A stretch of 64,000 nucleotides of DNA from Burkholderiales bacterium Ga0077547 (GCA_001464195.1 LNEY01000028.1:69865-133864), one strand, 5' to 3'; counted from the first letter of the stretch, positions 44,980-57,171 are shown. Program-made: numbers and translations. The notes: generated from the letters alone by a model not told the origin.

Positions 44980-46418
44980 ACTACCTCAGCACACGAGGCG
45001 ACCCTTCGCGTAACGATCCACCCCGCGGCTTTTCCGACATCCTGCTCGAAGGCCTGGCGCCCGATGGTGGCCTGTACCTCCCCGAGTCCTACCCGCAGAT
45101 CGATGGCGCCACGCTCACCCGCTGGCGCGGCCTGAACTACGCCGATCTCGCGTACGAGATCCTGTCGCTGTACATCACCGACATCCCGGCCGAGGATCTG
45201 CGCGCGCTGGTGCGCAAGACTTACACGCCGGCCATCTTCGGCACGGCCGAAATCACGCCACTGAAGCCACTGGATCGTGCCGCGAGCGCTGCCAGCGGCA
45301 CCGATGTGTTTCTGCAGGCGCTGTCCAACGGCCCGACGCTCGCCTTCAAGGACATGGCGATGCAGTTGCTGGGCAACCTGTTCGAGTACGAGCTGGCGCG
45401 CCGTGGCGAGGTGCTGAACATCCTCGGCGCCACGTCGGGCGACACCGGCAGCGCGGCCGAGTACGCGATGCGCGGCAAGCAGGGCGTCAAGGTGTTCATG
45501 CTCAGCCCGAATGGCAGGATGAGCCCGTTCCAGCAGGCACAGATGTTCAGCCTGCAGGACGCCAACATCCACAACATCGCCGTCGATGGCGTGTTCGACG
45601 ACTGTCAGGACATCGTCAAGGCGGTGTCGAATGATCTGGAATTCAAGCGCCAACACCGCATCGGCACCGTCAACTCGATCAACTGGGCGCGGCTGCTGGC
45701 GCAGGTGGTCTATTACTTTGCGGGCTACCTGCAAGCGACCACGTCCAACCGGCAGCAGGTCAGCTTCGCCGTGCCCTCGGGCAACTTCGGCAACATCTGC
45801 GCTGGCCATGTCGCGCGGATGATGGGCTTGCCGATCCGGCGTCTGGTGCTGGCCACCAACGAGAACAACGTGCTCGACGAGTTCTTCCGCACCGGCACCT
45901 ACCGCGTGCGCGGCAGCGCCGAGACGCATGAAACCTCGAGCCCGTCGATGGACATCTCGAAGGCCAGCAACTTCGAGCGTTTCGTGTTCGATCTGCTGGG
46001 TCGCGATGCGGCGCGCACGAAGCAGTTGTTCAAGACCGAGGTCGAGCAGCACGGCTCGTTCACCGTCAGCGCCGACGAGTTCGCCCACATCGCCAGCTTC
46101 GGTTTCATCTCGGGCACCAGCACCCACGCCGACCGCCTTGCCACGATCCGCGATACCCACCGGCGCTTCGGCGTGGTCATCGACACCCACACCGCCGATG
46201 GTCTGAAAGTGGCGCGCGAGTATCTCGATCCTGGCGTCCCGATGCTGGTGCTGGAAACCGCCTTGCCCGCCAAGTTCGCCGAGACCATCGTCGAGGCGAT
46301 TGGTGTGCAACCGGATCGGCCCGCTGCGATGCGCGGCATTGAAGATCTGCCGAAACGCTACGTCGTGATGCCAGTGGATACGCAAGCGGTGAAGGTCTAC
46401 CTCAGCCACCACGTCTGA
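44976..46418 (+). CDS. thrC: Threonine synthase
   Basis: This is a 480-residue PLP-dependent threonine synthase, long type. It starts with TTG at 44976, and the TTGA overlap with the hom stop codon plus AAGGAAG at 44962-44968 support this. The PLP Lys is in LAFKDMAMQ (about K125), and the phosphate-binding SGDTGSAAEYA follows. The C-terminus is complete. Coupled to hom, so threonine synthesis is co-regulated. moeA follows after six bases. Confidence 0.96.
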   Translation: MNYLSTRGDPSRNDPPRGFSDILLEGLAPDGGLYLPESYPQIDGATLTRWRGLNYADLAYEILSLYITDIPAEDLRALVRKTYTPAIFGTAEITPLKPLDRAASAASGTDVFLQALSNGPTLAFKDMAMQLLGNLFEYELARRGEVLNILGATSGDTGSAAEYAMRGKQGVKVFMLSPNGRMSPFQQAQMFSLQDANIHNIAVDGVFDDCQDIVKAVSNDLEFKRQHRIGTVNSINWARLLAQVVYYFAGYLQATTSNRQQVSFAVPSGNFGNICAGHVARMMGLPIRRLVLATNENNVLDEFFRTGTYRVRGSAETHETSSPSMDISKASNFERFVFDLLGRDAARTKQLFKTEVEQHGSFTVSADEFAHIASFGFISGTSTHADRLATIRDTHRRFGVVIDTHTADGLKVAREYLDPGVPMLVLETALPAKFAETIVEAIGVQPDRPAAMRGIEDLPKRYVVMPVDTQAVKVYLSHHV

Positions 46419-46424
46419 CGGACC

Positions 46425-47717
46425 ATGAGCCAGCCGCCCCTGCAGCCTGCCACCCCGACACCAGCGCGCCCGCCGCTGATGAGCCTGGACGACGCACTGG
46501 CCAGGCTGATGCAGGCGGTACGGCCGTTCGATGCGGCACAGGCGCTGCAGGTTTCGACCTTCGACGCGCTCGGCCGCGTGCTGGCCGCTGAAGTGCGCTC
46601 GGCCGTCGATGTGCCGCCAGCCGACAACTCGGCGATGGACGGCTACGCCATGCGCTGCGCCGATGTGCCCGTAGCGGGCACCACGTTGCCAGTGAGCCAG
46701 CGCATCCCGGCGGGTGTGGTCGGCACGCCGCTGGTGCCCGGCACGGCGGCGCGCATCTTCACCGGTGCCCAGGTGCCGCTGGGCGCCGACGCGGTGGTGA
46801 TGCAGGAGCAGTGCAGCGCTGTCGGCGAAGGCGCTGTCCGCATTGACACCGTGCCCCAACACGGTCAAGCGATCCGTCGCCGTGGCGAAGACGTGCACGC
46901 CGGCTCGGTCGTGCTGCCGGCAGGCACACGGCTCAGCCCGCAGGCGCTGGGGCTGGCCGCGTCGGCCGGCGCGGCAACGCTCGCCGTCGCCCGCAGGCCG
47001 CGCGTGGCGCTTTTTTCCACCGGCGACGAACTGGTGATGCCGGGCGAGGTGACGCCTGATCAGATGACGCCGGGCGCGATCTACAACTCGAACCGGTACA
47101 CCCTGCGCGCGATGATCCAGGCACTCGGCTGCGAGTGCACCGACCTGGGCATCGTGCCTGATCGGCTCGACGCCACCCGCGAGGCCCTGCGCCACGCCGC
47201 GCAGCAGCATGATCTGATCGTCACCAGCGGCGGCGTGTCGGTCGGCGAAGAAGACCACATCAAGCCGGCGGTCGAAGCCGAAGGGCGGCTCGATCTGTGG
47301 CAGATGTCGATGAAGCCTGGCAAGCCGCTCGCCTTCGGTGTCGTGCGGCGCCGTGCAGATTCGCCCGAGCAGGCTCAGGCGTACTTCATCGGCCTGCCCG
47401 GCAACCCGGTGTCGAGCTTCGTCACCTTCTTTCTGGTCGTGCGACCGGTGTTGCTGCATCTGCAGGGCGTGATCGACTGGCGGGTGCGCCCCACGCCGAT
47501 GCGCGCAGATTTCGACTGGCCGCGTGCCGACAAGCGCCGCGAGTTCTTGCGCGTGCGCCGCAATGCCACCGGCGGCCTCGACCTGTTCCCCAGCCAGGGC
47601 TCTGGCGTGCTGACCTCGGCGGTGTGGGGCGATGGCGTCGTCGACAACCCCGCAGGCCAGACCATCCGAGCGGGCGACACGGTCCACTACCTGCCGTTCT
47701 CGGAGCTGCTGTCGTGA
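46425..47717 (+). CDS. moeA: Molybdopterin molybdotransferase MoeA
   Basis: This is a 430-residue MoeA that inserts molybdate into adenylated molybdopterin. Conserved regions are DVPPADNSAMDGYA, the MPT-binding TGDELV, and TSGGVSVGEEDH; GLPGNPVSSFVTF is also typical. The N-terminus is extended by about 20 Pro-rich residues. It starts six bases after thrC, heading moeA-moaD-moaE-crcB. Adenylated intermediate is made by Mog at 21 kb. Confidence 0.95.
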   Translation: MSQPPLQPATPTPARPPLMSLDDALARLMQAVRPFDAAQALQVSTFDALGRVLAAEVRSAVDVPPADNSAMDGYAMRCADVPVAGTTLPVSQRIPAGVVGTPLVPGTAARIFTGAQVPLGADAVVMQEQCSAVGEGAVRIDTVPQHGQAIRRRGEDVHAGSVVLPAGTRLSPQALGLAASAGAATLAVARRPRVALFSTGDELVMPGEVTPDQMTPGAIYNSNRYTLRAMIQALGCECTDLGIVPDRLDATREALRHAAQQHDLIVTSGGVSVGEEDHIKPAVEAEGRLDLWQMSMKPGKPLAFGVVRRRADSPEQAQAYFIGLPGNPVSSFVTFFLVVRPVLLHLQGVIDWRVRPTPMRADFDWPRADKRREFLRVRRNATGGLDLFPSQGSGVLTSAVWGDGVVDNPAGQTIRAGDTVHYLPFSELLS

Positions 47718-47965
47718 AGGTGCAGGTGCGCTATTTCGCATCGATCCGCGAGGCGCTCGGGGCAGGGGAGACGATCGAGGTGCGTGCTGGCGCGACGGTC
47801 GGCGAGGTGCGCGATCAGCTGATCGCGTCCAGTCCCGTGCACGCCGCTGTCCTGGCCCGCAGCAAAGCGCTGCGCTGTGCACTGAACCAGGTGCTGTGCG
47901 ATGAGTCGACCCTGGTCGTCGCCGATGCGGAGTTGGCCTTTTTCCCCCCGGTGACGGGTGGCTGA
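47714..47965 (+). CDS. moaD: Molybdopterin synthase sulfur carrier subunit MoaD
   Basis: This is an 83-residue ubiquitin-like MoaD. The C-terminal Gly-Gly (FPPVTGG) is the site for the thiocarboxylate. It starts with GTG at 47714, and GTGA overlaps the moeA stop, indicating translational coupling. The beta-grasp opening VKVQVRYFASIREALG is typical. It works with MoaE, the next gene. Confidence 0.93.
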   Translation: MKVQVRYFASIREALGAGETIEVRAGATVGEVRDQLIASSPVHAAVLARSKALRCALNQVLCDESTLVVADAELAFFPPVTGG

Positions 47966-47970
47966 ATACG

Positions 47971-48456
47971 ATGACCGTCAGCATCCAGTCTGCCGACTTC
48001 GACCTCAGCGGCGAGATCGCCGCCTTGCGTGCTGCCGACCCGGGTGTCGGCGCGGTGGCCAGCTTCGTCGGCTGCGTGCGCGACCGCAATGACGGTCTCG
48101 GGGTCAGTGCGATGGAACTGGAGCACTACCCCGGCATGACCGAGAAGTCGATCGAGTCGATGATCGACGCCACCCGCCAGCGCTTCGACATCCGCGGTGT
48201 GCGCGTGATCCACCGCGTGGGCGTGCTGAAACCGCAGGACCAGATCGTGCTGGTGGCGGTGAGCGCGGCACACCGCGGTACCGCATTCCAGGCCTGCGAG
48301 TTCCTGATGGACTACCTGAAGACGCAGGCGCCGTTCTGGAAAAAAGAAACCACCCCCGACGGCGCGCGTTGGGTCGATGCAAGGGTCAGCGACGAGCAGG
48401 CGATGGCGCGATGGGATCTTCCCCGTGCCGAGGTGACCATGGAGCGTGGCGAATGA
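47971..48456 (+). CDS. moaE: Molybdopterin synthase catalytic subunit MoaE
   Basis: This is a 161-residue MoaE, the large subunit that uses the MoaD thiocarboxylate to convert cPMP into molybdopterin. It contains GAVASFVGCVRDRNDG, LEHYPGMTEKSIE, HRVGVL and the catalytic KTQAPFWKKE. Full length. It starts five bases after moaD and overlaps crcB in ATGA. Confidence 0.95.
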   Translation: MTVSIQSADFDLSGEIAALRAADPGVGAVASFVGCVRDRNDGLGVSAMELEHYPGMTEKSIESMIDATRQRFDIRGVRVIHRVGVLKPQDQIVLVAVSAAHRGTAFQACEFLMDYLKTQAPFWKKETTPDGARWVDARVSDEQAMARWDLPRAEVTMERGE

Positions 48457-48842
48457 ATGCATCCATTCCTTGGGCCTCGCTCGCGGCCGTTGCGCTCGGC
48501 TCGGCTGTGGGCGGCGTCTTGCGCTGGGTGGTACAGCTCTGGCTGAACGCGCGCTGGGCTGGCTTCCCGCTGGGTACGCTGCTGGTCAACTGCGTCGGCG
48601 GTCTGTTGATCGGCGCGGCGCTGGCGTGGTTCGCTCGCACGCCCAATGAGCTGCTTCGCTTGTGGTTGGTGACGGGCTTTCTGGGTGGCTTGACGACCTT
48701 TTCGGCCTTCACCGGCGAATCGCTGACGCTGCTGCAGCGCGGCGATGTGGTCTGGGCGCTGGCCCACAGCGCGGCACACCTGCTGGGCGCGCTGGCCTGC
48801 TGCGCGATCGGGTTCCGGTTGGTGAAGGCACTGCTGGCCTGA
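48453..48842 (+). CDS. crcB: Fluoride channel Fluc/CrcB
   Basis: This is a 129-residue inner-membrane protein with four hydrophobic segments, a Fluc/CrcB dual-topology fluoride channel. GGVLRWVV, NCVGGLLIG and TGFLGGLTTFSAFTGE are the signatures. It begins in a 4-base overlap with moaE, and no fluoride riboswitch could be seen because the upstream region is coding. Fluoride export is well established for the family. Confidence 0.93.
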   Translation: MNASIPWASLAAVALGSAVGGVLRWVVQLWLNARWAGFPLGTLLVNCVGGLLIGAALAWFARTPNELLRLWLVTGFLGGLTTFSAFTGESLTLLQRGDVVWALAHSAAHLLGALACCAIGFRLVKALLA

Positions 48843-48864
48843 ATGCTCGTGCCCAGCTTCACGC

Positions 48865-48890
48865 CTTGAAATGTGCCGTTATCCCCTCAA
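48865..48890 (+). promoter_or_regulatory. Sigma-32-like heat-shock promoter of clpB
   Basis: CTTGAA at 48865-48870 is followed after 12 bases by CCCCTCAA at 48883-48890, close to the sigma-32 elements CTTGAA and CCCCAT. It lies 27 bases before the clpB ATG, which has AGGAGG nearby. The position and sequence fit heat-shock control of clpB. Confidence 0.6.
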
Positions 48891-48916
48891 CTCCGAGGGA
48901 ATAGGAGGACACATTC

Positions 48917-51150
<2,234 letters not shown>

Positions 51151-51157
<7 letters not shown>

Positions 51158-51504
51158 AGCAGCATTTCCGTCCGGAATTCCTGAACCGCATCGATGAGGT
51201 CGTGGTGTTCCACGCGCTCGATCAGCGTCACATTGAGTCGATCGCGAAGATCCAGCTGAAGGTGCTGGAGGCGCGGCTCGAGAAGATGGACATGAAGCTC
51301 GATGTGTCGGCACAGGCGCTGGCTGATCTGGCGAAAGCCGGTTTCGATCCGGTGTTCGGCGCGCGGCCGTTGAAGCGGGCCATTCAGCAGCGCATCGAGA
51401 ACCCGGTGGCCAAGCTGATCCTCGAGGGCCAGTTCGGCCCGAAGGATGTGATCCCGGTCGGTGTCGAAGACGGGGAGTTCGTCTTCGACCGCGTCGTGCA
51501 CTGA
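51151..51504 (+). pseudogene. clpB: ClpB C-terminal fragment
   Basis: These 117 codons encode the rest of Clp[20 protein letters not shown] through the sensor-2 motif GARPLKRAIQQ, in a frame one base earlier than the N-terminal part. The two pieces sum to about 863 residues, near full ClpB length. A GTG at 51154 could start a separate polypeptide, but no ribosome site supports this. It is a broken gene or a sequencing artefact. Confidence 0.75.
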
Positions 51505-51528
51505 GGTGCACTGAAAAGAACGAGCGGC

Positions 51529-52842
51529 TCAGCGGTCCAGCAAGGGATCGAGCCGCTCAATCTGCAGGCGGGCGAGCGTCAGGTTGGCGTTCGTCCGGTC
51601 GAGTACCGTGATCAGGGCCATGCCGCTGTGCTTGTCGACCGAGCGCAGCAGCAGGTGGTGCGAACCCAGCGTGATCGCGGCATCGGGCAACGTGTGCCCC
51701 AGGCCCAGCGTACGGCTGCTGCTGCCCATGGCCGTGAGCAGCGTGCGGCCGTGGCGCGCCAGTTCGGCAGGCGGCGCCCCGGAGCCCGAGCTGGCGACGG
51801 GCAGGCCTGAGCCGATGTCGAACACGCAGCAGCCGACCACGCCGTTGAGCTCGCAGATCTGGTGCACGTAGACGTCGAGCACCTCATCGTGCATCGGCTC
51901 GGGTTTGGCCAGTACATCGGGCATCGGCCGCAGCGGCAGCATGTTGGTCGGCGCAAAAGCGGTGCTGTCGATCCCCATCGGCAGGGTGTCTTGCATGGCC
52001 TGTGGCCGGGTGGGCGCTGGCGTCGGTGCCGGTGTCGGTGTTGCAGCGGCAGGGCGCGGCGGCGCAGTGACCGTGCCGTGCAGGCGGTTCCAGCTGCCGT
52101 TGATGAAATTCCAGGCATCGGCCGGTCGAGTCACCACTGGGGTTGTGCGCAGCGTGATGGCGGTGCCACGGACCATGTCCTGGCCTTGCGTCACCAGCGT
52201 GGCGTTGTTGGTCAGCGGCAGCAGCAGCAGCTGGCGGTTGTGCCATGGGCTGCGAATCACCTCTTCATGCCAGGGCCGCAAGGTGGTGTTCAACGTGGCG
52301 GCCGGCAGCGAGCCCACCATCATCACGCCAAGCTGGCTGAAGGCCAGCAGGGTGCGTGCGACGCCGTGGGCTGTGGCTGCATCGCTGGTATCCGCCACAT
52401 CGGTAGAGTAGAGCCGCAGGTCCTGCTGTGCCGTGAGCGGGACGTCGACATAGTCGATGGAGGCCAACGGCGTGCCCTGACCCTGCCGACGCAGCATCAG
52501 CTTGTGCACGGGGCGGCTGCAGGCGGCGGCAATGCCGCGCAAGAGTTGCCGCGACGAGCGCGTGCCCAGATCGTGGACCGCGATGAAATCCGGCCGAAGG
52601 TGCTCGAACTGCTGCTGCAGCGCCTCTCCGGGGGCGCAGGACACAAACAGTTCGCGCACATGGTCGTCGACCGGCCGGCCGATGTCCTGCGGCGCTGCGG
52701 GGCGCTCCAGGTCGTCGCGGTTCATCACCTGGGTCGCCAGCGCCGTCTGGGCACGGGTCGACTCCCACCCGTCGTTCTCCATCGGAGCCGTGTCGCGGTA
52801 GTCGGGGGACGGGTTGCCGGTGCGGCTGCTGTAGATGCTCAT
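51529..52842 (-). CDS. Unknown protein with roadblock/LC7-like C-terminus
   Basis: I cannot name this 437-residue soluble protein. The N-terminal half (to about residue 240) contains mixed alpha/beta sequence with TLLAFSQLGVMMVGSLPA. A Pro/Thr/Ala-rich linker follows (about 265-295). The last 120 residues resemble a Roadblock/LC7 domain: GVVGCCVFDIGSGLPVASSG and ALITVLDRTNANLTLARLQ. Such domains often work with small GTPases. It has no signal peptide and converges with clpB. The domain call is by eye. Confidence 0.6.
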   Translation of the reverse strand: MSIYSSRTGNPSPDYRDTAPMENDGWESTRAQTALATQVMNRDDLERPAAPQDIGRPVDDHVRELFVSCAPGEALQQQFEHLRPDFIAVHDLGTRSSRQLLRGIAAACSRPVHKLMLRRQGQGTPLASIDYVDVPLTAQQDLRLYSTDVADTSDAATAHGVARTLLAFSQLGVMMVGSLPAATLNTTLRPWHEEVIRSPWHNRQLLLLPLTNNATLVTQGQDMVRGTAITLRTTPVVTRPADAWNFINGSWNRLHGTVTAPPRPAAATPTPAPTPAPTRPQAMQDTLPMGIDSTAFAPTNMLPLRPMPDVLAKPEPMHDEVLDVYVHQICELNGVVGCCVFDIGSGLPVASSGSGAPPAELARHGRTLLTAMGSSSRTLGLGHTLPDAAITLGSHHLLLRSVDKHSGMALITVLDRTNANLTLARLQIERLDPLLDR

Positions 52843-53066
52843 GGTGCCCTCGTTGCAAAGGCTGTGGGTGAGTGCGGCGCGTGACGGGAGCAGCGCAGGG
52901 TCGGCTGCGAATCACGCTCCTGCCGATGCTGGCACAGTCGCGCGCCGGAAGCCATCCCCTCGACGACATGCGTCTTGCCAGAGCGGTACGCCGCGGGTGC
53001 GTCGATAGAATGAGTCGATGTCACTGACCTGTCATCCGAACCGCCGGCGCCCAAGCGTTGTCCGCC

Positions 53067-54728
53067 ATGACCCACCCTGAATCGGGGCTCAGCGAACTGC
53101 CGGTGGTGATCATCGGTGCTGGCCTGGCCGGCCTGACGGTGGCGTTGCACCTGGCAGCCGAACACCCGGTGATCGTGCTCGCCAAGCGCAACCTCGACGA
53201 GGCAGCGACGGCCTGGGCGCAAGGCGGCATCGTCGGCGTTCTGGGTGACGATGACAGCATCGATTCCCATGTGCGCGACACGCAAGACGCGGGCGCCGGG
53301 TTGGTCGACGAGCACACCGCGCGCTTCATCGCGCAGCACAGTGCCGAGGCGATCGCCTGGCTGGTGGAGCGCGGTGTGCCGTTTTCGGCCGACCCCGACG
53401 GCCCGTTGGGCCTGCACCTGACGCGCGAAGGGGGGCACGCAGTCCGCCGGATCGCGCACGCAGCCGACGCGACCGGCAAGGCGATCCACGACGTGCTGCT
53501 CGACGAAGTCAAGCGCCATCCGAACATCGACATGCGCGAACGCTGGATGGCGGTCGACCTGATCACCTCGCGCCGTCTGAAGCTCGACGAGCCGCCGCGC
53601 TGCTACGGCGTCTATGCGCTCGATATCGACAGCCAGCGCGTCGAGACGTTGCCGGCGCGTGCGGTGGTGCTGGCCACCGGCGGCGTGGGCAAGGTGTACC
53701 GCTACACCAGCAATCCCGACACCGCGACCGGCGATGGCATCGCGATGGCCTGGCGAGCTGGCTGCCGCATCGGCAACATGGAGTTCATCCAGTTCCACCC
53801 GACCTGTCTTTACCACCCTCAGGAGCGGAGCTTCCTGATCACCGAGGCGCTGCGCGGCGAGGGCGCGCACCTGAAGCTGCCGAGCCTGGGGCCGGGCGAT
53901 CCCGGGGGCAAGCGCTTCATGGCCGCGCACGACGAGCGCATGGAACTGGCCCCGCGCGACATCGTGGCCCGTGCGATCGACTTCGAGATGAAGCGGCATG
54001 GGCTCGACCATGTGTGGCTCGACGCCACCCACCTGGGCGAGGCTTACCTGAAGGAACACTTCCCGACCATCCACGCGCGCTGCCTGGCATTGGGCATCGA
54101 CATCGCCAGGCAGCCGATCCCGGTGGTGCCGGCGGCGCATTACACCTGCGGCGGTGTGGTCACCGACCTGCACGGGCGCACCGATCTGCCCGGGCTGTAC
54201 GCGGTCGGCGAAACCACTTACACCGGCCTGCACGGCGCCAACCGGCTGGCCAGCAACTCGCTGCTCGAATGCGTGGTGCTGGGGCGCACCTGCGCGCTGG
54301 ACATCGAGGCGCAGACCGAGCGCAGCGAGCCCTCGCTGCCCGCGTGGGATGAGAGCCAGGTCGAAAATGCGGATGAACAGGTGGTCATTGCCCATAACTG
54401 GGACGAATTGCGGCTGCTGATGTGGAACTACGTCGGCATCGTGCGCACCACCAAGCGGCTGCAGCGCGCGCTGCACCGCATCAAGCTGCTGCGCAGCGAG
54501 ATCGACGACTACTACGGCAGCTTCCGCGTGAACCGCGACCTGCTGGAGTTGCGCAATCTGGTCGACTGCGCTGAATTGATCGTTCGCTCTGCGTTGATGC
54601 GCCACGAGAGCCGCGGTCTGCACTACAGCCGCGACTTTCCGTACGCCTTGCCGGTCAGTTTTCCGACGGTGCTGATGCGCAGTGCGGCGGCCGGCAAGAA
54701 GCCGAAAACCCGCGGCATCAGTGTGTAG
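53067..54728 (+). CDS. nadB: L-aspartate oxidase
   Basis: This is a 553-residue FAD enzyme that converts L-aspartate to iminoaspartate in de novo NAD synthesis. The FAD motif [17 protein letters not shown] is near the start; [12 protein letters not shown] and [15 protein letters not shown] follow, the latter carrying an active-site Arg-region typical of the succinate dehydrogenase superfamily. I start at the ATG at 53067. The product is used by NadA, encoded at 56-57 kb on the other strand. Confidence 0.95.
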   Translation: MTHPESGLSELPVVIIGAGLAGLTVALHLAAEHPVIVLAKRNLDEAATAWAQGGIVGVLGDDDSIDSHVRDTQDAGAGLVDEHTARFIAQHSAEAIAWLVERGVPFSADPDGPLGLHLTREGGHAVRRIAHAADATGKAIHDVLLDEVKRHPNIDMRERWMAVDLITSRRLKLDEPPRCYGVYALDIDSQRVETLPARAVVLATGGVGKVYRYTSNPDTATGDGIAMAWRAGCRIGNMEFIQFHPTCLYHPQERSFLITEALRGEGAHLKLPSLGPGDPGGKRFMAAHDERMELAPRDIVARAIDFEMKRHGLDHVWLDATHLGEAYLKEHFPTIHARCLALGIDIARQPIPVVPAAHYTCGGVVTDLHGRTDLPGLYAVGETTYTGLHGANRLASNSLLECVVLGRTCALDIEAQTERSEPSLPAWDESQVENADEQVVIAHNWDELRLLMWNYVGIVRTTKRLQRALHRIKLLRSEIDDYYGSFRVNRDLLELRNLVDCAELIVRSALMRHESRGLHYSRDFPYALPVSFPTVLMRSAAAGKKPKTRGISV

Positions 54729-54737
54729 ACGCATCGG

Positions 54738-55025
54738 TCAGTGCCGAGCGCGCATGACCACCTTGGCCTGCACGAACTGGTAGGCGAAATCGACGGCTTC
54801 GCTGATCGCGGCCTCGTTCTCGGCGCGCTCGCGCTCGGTCAGGTAGAACGAGAAATCGATGTCGTGGCGGATGTAGCGCGGTGGCAGCCGGTTCAGCGCG
54901 ACGCAGGCCACGTCGGCCTGGATGTTCGGGTCACTCAGGTGCGCAAAGCGGGGCGCCGCGGCCTGCACGGCGTCAAACACCGCTCGTTCGTGGTGGTTGT
55001 GAATGGTGTCAAAAACGGTGCTCAT
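54738..55025 (-). CDS. ComFB-like protein
   Basis: This is a 95-residue protein related to the late competence protein ComFB family. The diagnostic ADVACVALNRLPPRYIRHDID matches the ALNxLPPRY core. ComFB proteins of other bacteria include cyclic-di-nucleotide-binding members; function here is unknown. The start is ATG at 55025. It is convergent with nadB, nine bases apart, and lies downstream of nadC. Confidence 0.8.
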   Translation of the reverse strand: MSTVFDTIHNHHERAVFDAVQAAAPRFAHLSDPNIQADVACVALNRLPPRYIRHDIDFSFYLTERERAENEAAISEAVDFAYQFVQAKVVMRARH

Positions 55026-55146
55026 GGCGGTCTCCGCTCCCCCGTGGAGCTGAAACCACAGTGTCCGGTCGCTGCGCGCACTGAAGGCCCGGAAATGCAC
55101 CCGAACTGCAAGCCAGTTGGTCGACAGCCGCGGGTTCGGCGCCGTA

Positions 55147-56013
55147 TCAGAGGGTGTTGAGCACCCGCATCGAGTAGTCGGTGGCCACCACATCCTTGGT
55201 CAGTCGGCCGATCGAGATGCGGTCGACCCCGGTGGCGGCGATTTCGTGCACCTGGTCCAGGCGCACGCCGCCCGAGACCTCCAGCAACGCACGCCCAGCG
55301 TTGAGTGCCACCGCCTCGCGCATGCCGGCCGCATCGAAATTGTCGAGCAGCACGCTGGTGGCGCCGGCGGCCAGTGCCTCGGCCAGTTGGGTCAGCGATT
55401 CGACCTCGATCTGGATCGCTACCCCCGCGTTCAGCGCCTGCGCACGGCGCAGCACGCTGTCGATGCCACCTGCGGCGGCAATGTGGTTTTCCTTGATCAG
55501 GATGCCGTGCCACAGCGCCATCCGCTGGTTGTGGCCGCCGCCGATGCGCACCGCATATTTCTGTGCCTGGCGCAGGCCGGGCAGTGTCTTGCGGGTGTCG
55601 AGGATCACGCAGCCACGTGGGTTGGGGGAGGCCCCGGCGATGGCATCGACGTGGCGCCGCGTCAGCGTCGCCGTGCCCGAGAGCATTTGCAGGAAATTCA
55701 GCGCCGGCCGCTCGGCCGAGAGCAGCGCGCGGGCGTTCGCTTCGATGTGGCAAACCAGCGTGTTCGGCGCCATCAGTGCGCCCTCAGCGGCCTGCCAGGT
55801 GATGCGCGCGCCGGGGTCCAGCGCGAACACGCAGGCATCGAACCAGTCACGACCGCACAGCACAGCCTCTTCACGCACCAGTACCCGCGCGGCCACACGC
55901 TGATCGGCGGGCACCAGCTCGGCGGTCCAGTCGCGCTGGCCGATGTCTTCGCTCAGCGCATCGCGCACATTGCGCGAGCGGGCTTCGTCCAGTCCTTCGT
56001 TCGTTTCGAACAT
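55147..56013 (-). CDS. nadC: Nicotinate-nucleotide pyrophosphorylase (carboxylating)
   Basis: This is a 288-residue quinolinate phosphoribosyltransferase that makes nicotinate mononucleotide from quinolinate and PRPP. ILDTRKTLPGLRQAQKYAV, GGGHNQRMAL and KENHI are active-site motifs. The ATG overlaps the nadA stop (TGATG), so the two are translationally coupled. Full length, no defects. Confidence 0.96.
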   Translation of the reverse strand: MFETNEGLDEARSRNVRDALSEDIGQRDWTAELVPADQRVAARVLVREEAVLCGRDWFDACVFALDPGARITWQAAEGALMAPNTLVCHIEANARALLSAERPALNFLQMLSGTATLTRRHVDAIAGASPNPRGCVILDTRKTLPGLRQAQKYAVRIGGGHNQRMALWHGILIKENHIAAAGGIDSVLRRAQALNAGVAIQIEVESLTQLAEALAAGATSVLLDNFDAAGMREAVALNAGRALLEVSGGVRLDQVHEIAATGVDRISIGRLTKDVVATDYSMRVLNTL

Positions 56014-57119
56014 CAGGCCGCGCCGAGGTGCGGCACCAGGCCTGGCTTCTGCGTGGCCGTCGGGTTCGCCTTGACGTAGGCCAGCATCCGGTCGATGCAG
56101 CCCAACGCCTGGCTGCGCACCGGCTCGTCCACGGTGATCTCGCCACGGCCGGATTCCAGGCAGTCGATGATGCCCTGCAGCGCGTTCATCGCCATCCACG
56201 GACAGTGCGCGCAGCTCTTGCAGGTGGCGCTGTTGCCCGCAGTGGGCGCTTCAAGCAGCGTCTTCGTTGGGGCGAGCTGGCGCATCCGGTGCATCAAGCC
56301 GTTGTCGGTGGCGACGATGAAGGTGGGGGCGTCCATCGTCGTCACCGCGTTCAGCAGTTGCGAGGTGGAGCCGACCACGTCGGCCAGCCTGACCACCGCT
56401 TCGGGCGACTCCGGATGCACCAGCACCTTGGCCTCGGGGTGTTGCGCCTTCAGCAATTCGAGTTCGAGACCCTTGAACTCGTCGTGCACGATGCACTCGC
56501 CGTTCCACATCAGCATGTCGGCACCGGTGTTCTGCTGGATGTAGCGGCCGAGATGTCGGTCAGGCGCCCACAGCACTTTCTGGCCCTGCTCTTTCAGGTG
56601 CTGCACGATCGCCAGCGCACAGGAACTGGTCACCATCCAGTCGGCGCGCGCCTTCACTGCGGCGCTGGTGTTGGCGTAGACGACCACGGTGCGGTCTGGG
56701 TGGGCATCGCAGAACTGGGCGAACGCATCAGCTGGGCAACCGAGGTCGAGTGAGCAGGTGGCATCCAGATCGGGCATCAGCACCCGTTTGGCCGGGCTCA
56801 GGATCTTGGCGCTCTCACCCATGAAGCGCACGCCAGCGACGACCAGCGTCTGGCTGGCATGGTCGCGGCCGAAACGCGCCATCTCCAAGGAGTCGGCGAC
56901 GCAGCCGCCGGTCTCGAGCGCCAGGTCCTGCAGGTCGCCATCGACGTAGTAGTGGGCGACCAGCACCGCGTTGTGTTGCTTCAGCAGCGCCGCGGCGCGA
57001 GCCTTCAAAGCACTGCGCTCGGGCGGCGTCAACGCCACCGGCACCTTGGCCCAGGCTTGGGCGGTGCAGCTGGCGCCGCGTGCGTCTTGGCGGGTGAAGT
57101 CGTAGAGGACCTGGGTCAT
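56013..57119 (-). CDS. nadA: Quinolinate synthase A
   Basis: This is a 368-residue [4Fe-4S] enzyme that condenses iminoaspartate with dihydroxyacetone phosphate. It has [24 protein letters not shown] and the three cluster Cys regions: [10 protein letters not shown], a Cys in [11 protein letters not shown] and [13 protein letters not shown]. nadC follows in a one-base overlap. NadB supplies its substrate. Confidence 0.96.
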   Translation of the reverse strand: MTQVLYDFTRQDARGASCTAQAWAKVPVALTPPERSALKARAAALLKQHNAVLVAHYYVDGDLQDLALETGGCVADSLEMARFGRDHASQTLVVAGVRFMGESAKILSPAKRVLMPDLDATCSLDLGCPADAFAQFCDAHPDRTVVVYANTSAAVKARADWMVTSSCALAIVQHLKEQGQKVLWAPDRHLGRYIQQNTGADMLMWNGECIVHDEFKGLELELLKAQHPEAKVLVHPESPEAVVRLADVVGSTSQLLNAVTTMDAPTFIVATDNGLMHRMRQLAPTKTLLEAPTAGNSATCKSCAHCPWMAMNALQGIIDCLESGRGEITVDEPVRSQALGCIDRMLAYVKANPTATQKPGLVPHLGAA

Positions 57120-57171
57120 GCAGAGGTGTCGGCGTCACCGAAAACGGGCGCAGTCTGCGCCCAAGCCCGGA

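Noticed and set aside
44715-48089. A 1124-codon open frame on the minus strand
   Set aside because: It lies opposite hom, thrC, moeA and moaD, which are certain genes. The translation is Arg/His/Gln-rich without domains, as expected from a GC-rich shadow frame.
48440-48456. A fluoride riboswitch before crcB
   Set aside because: The region upstream is moaE coding sequence and crcB starts in overlap, so no leader exists.
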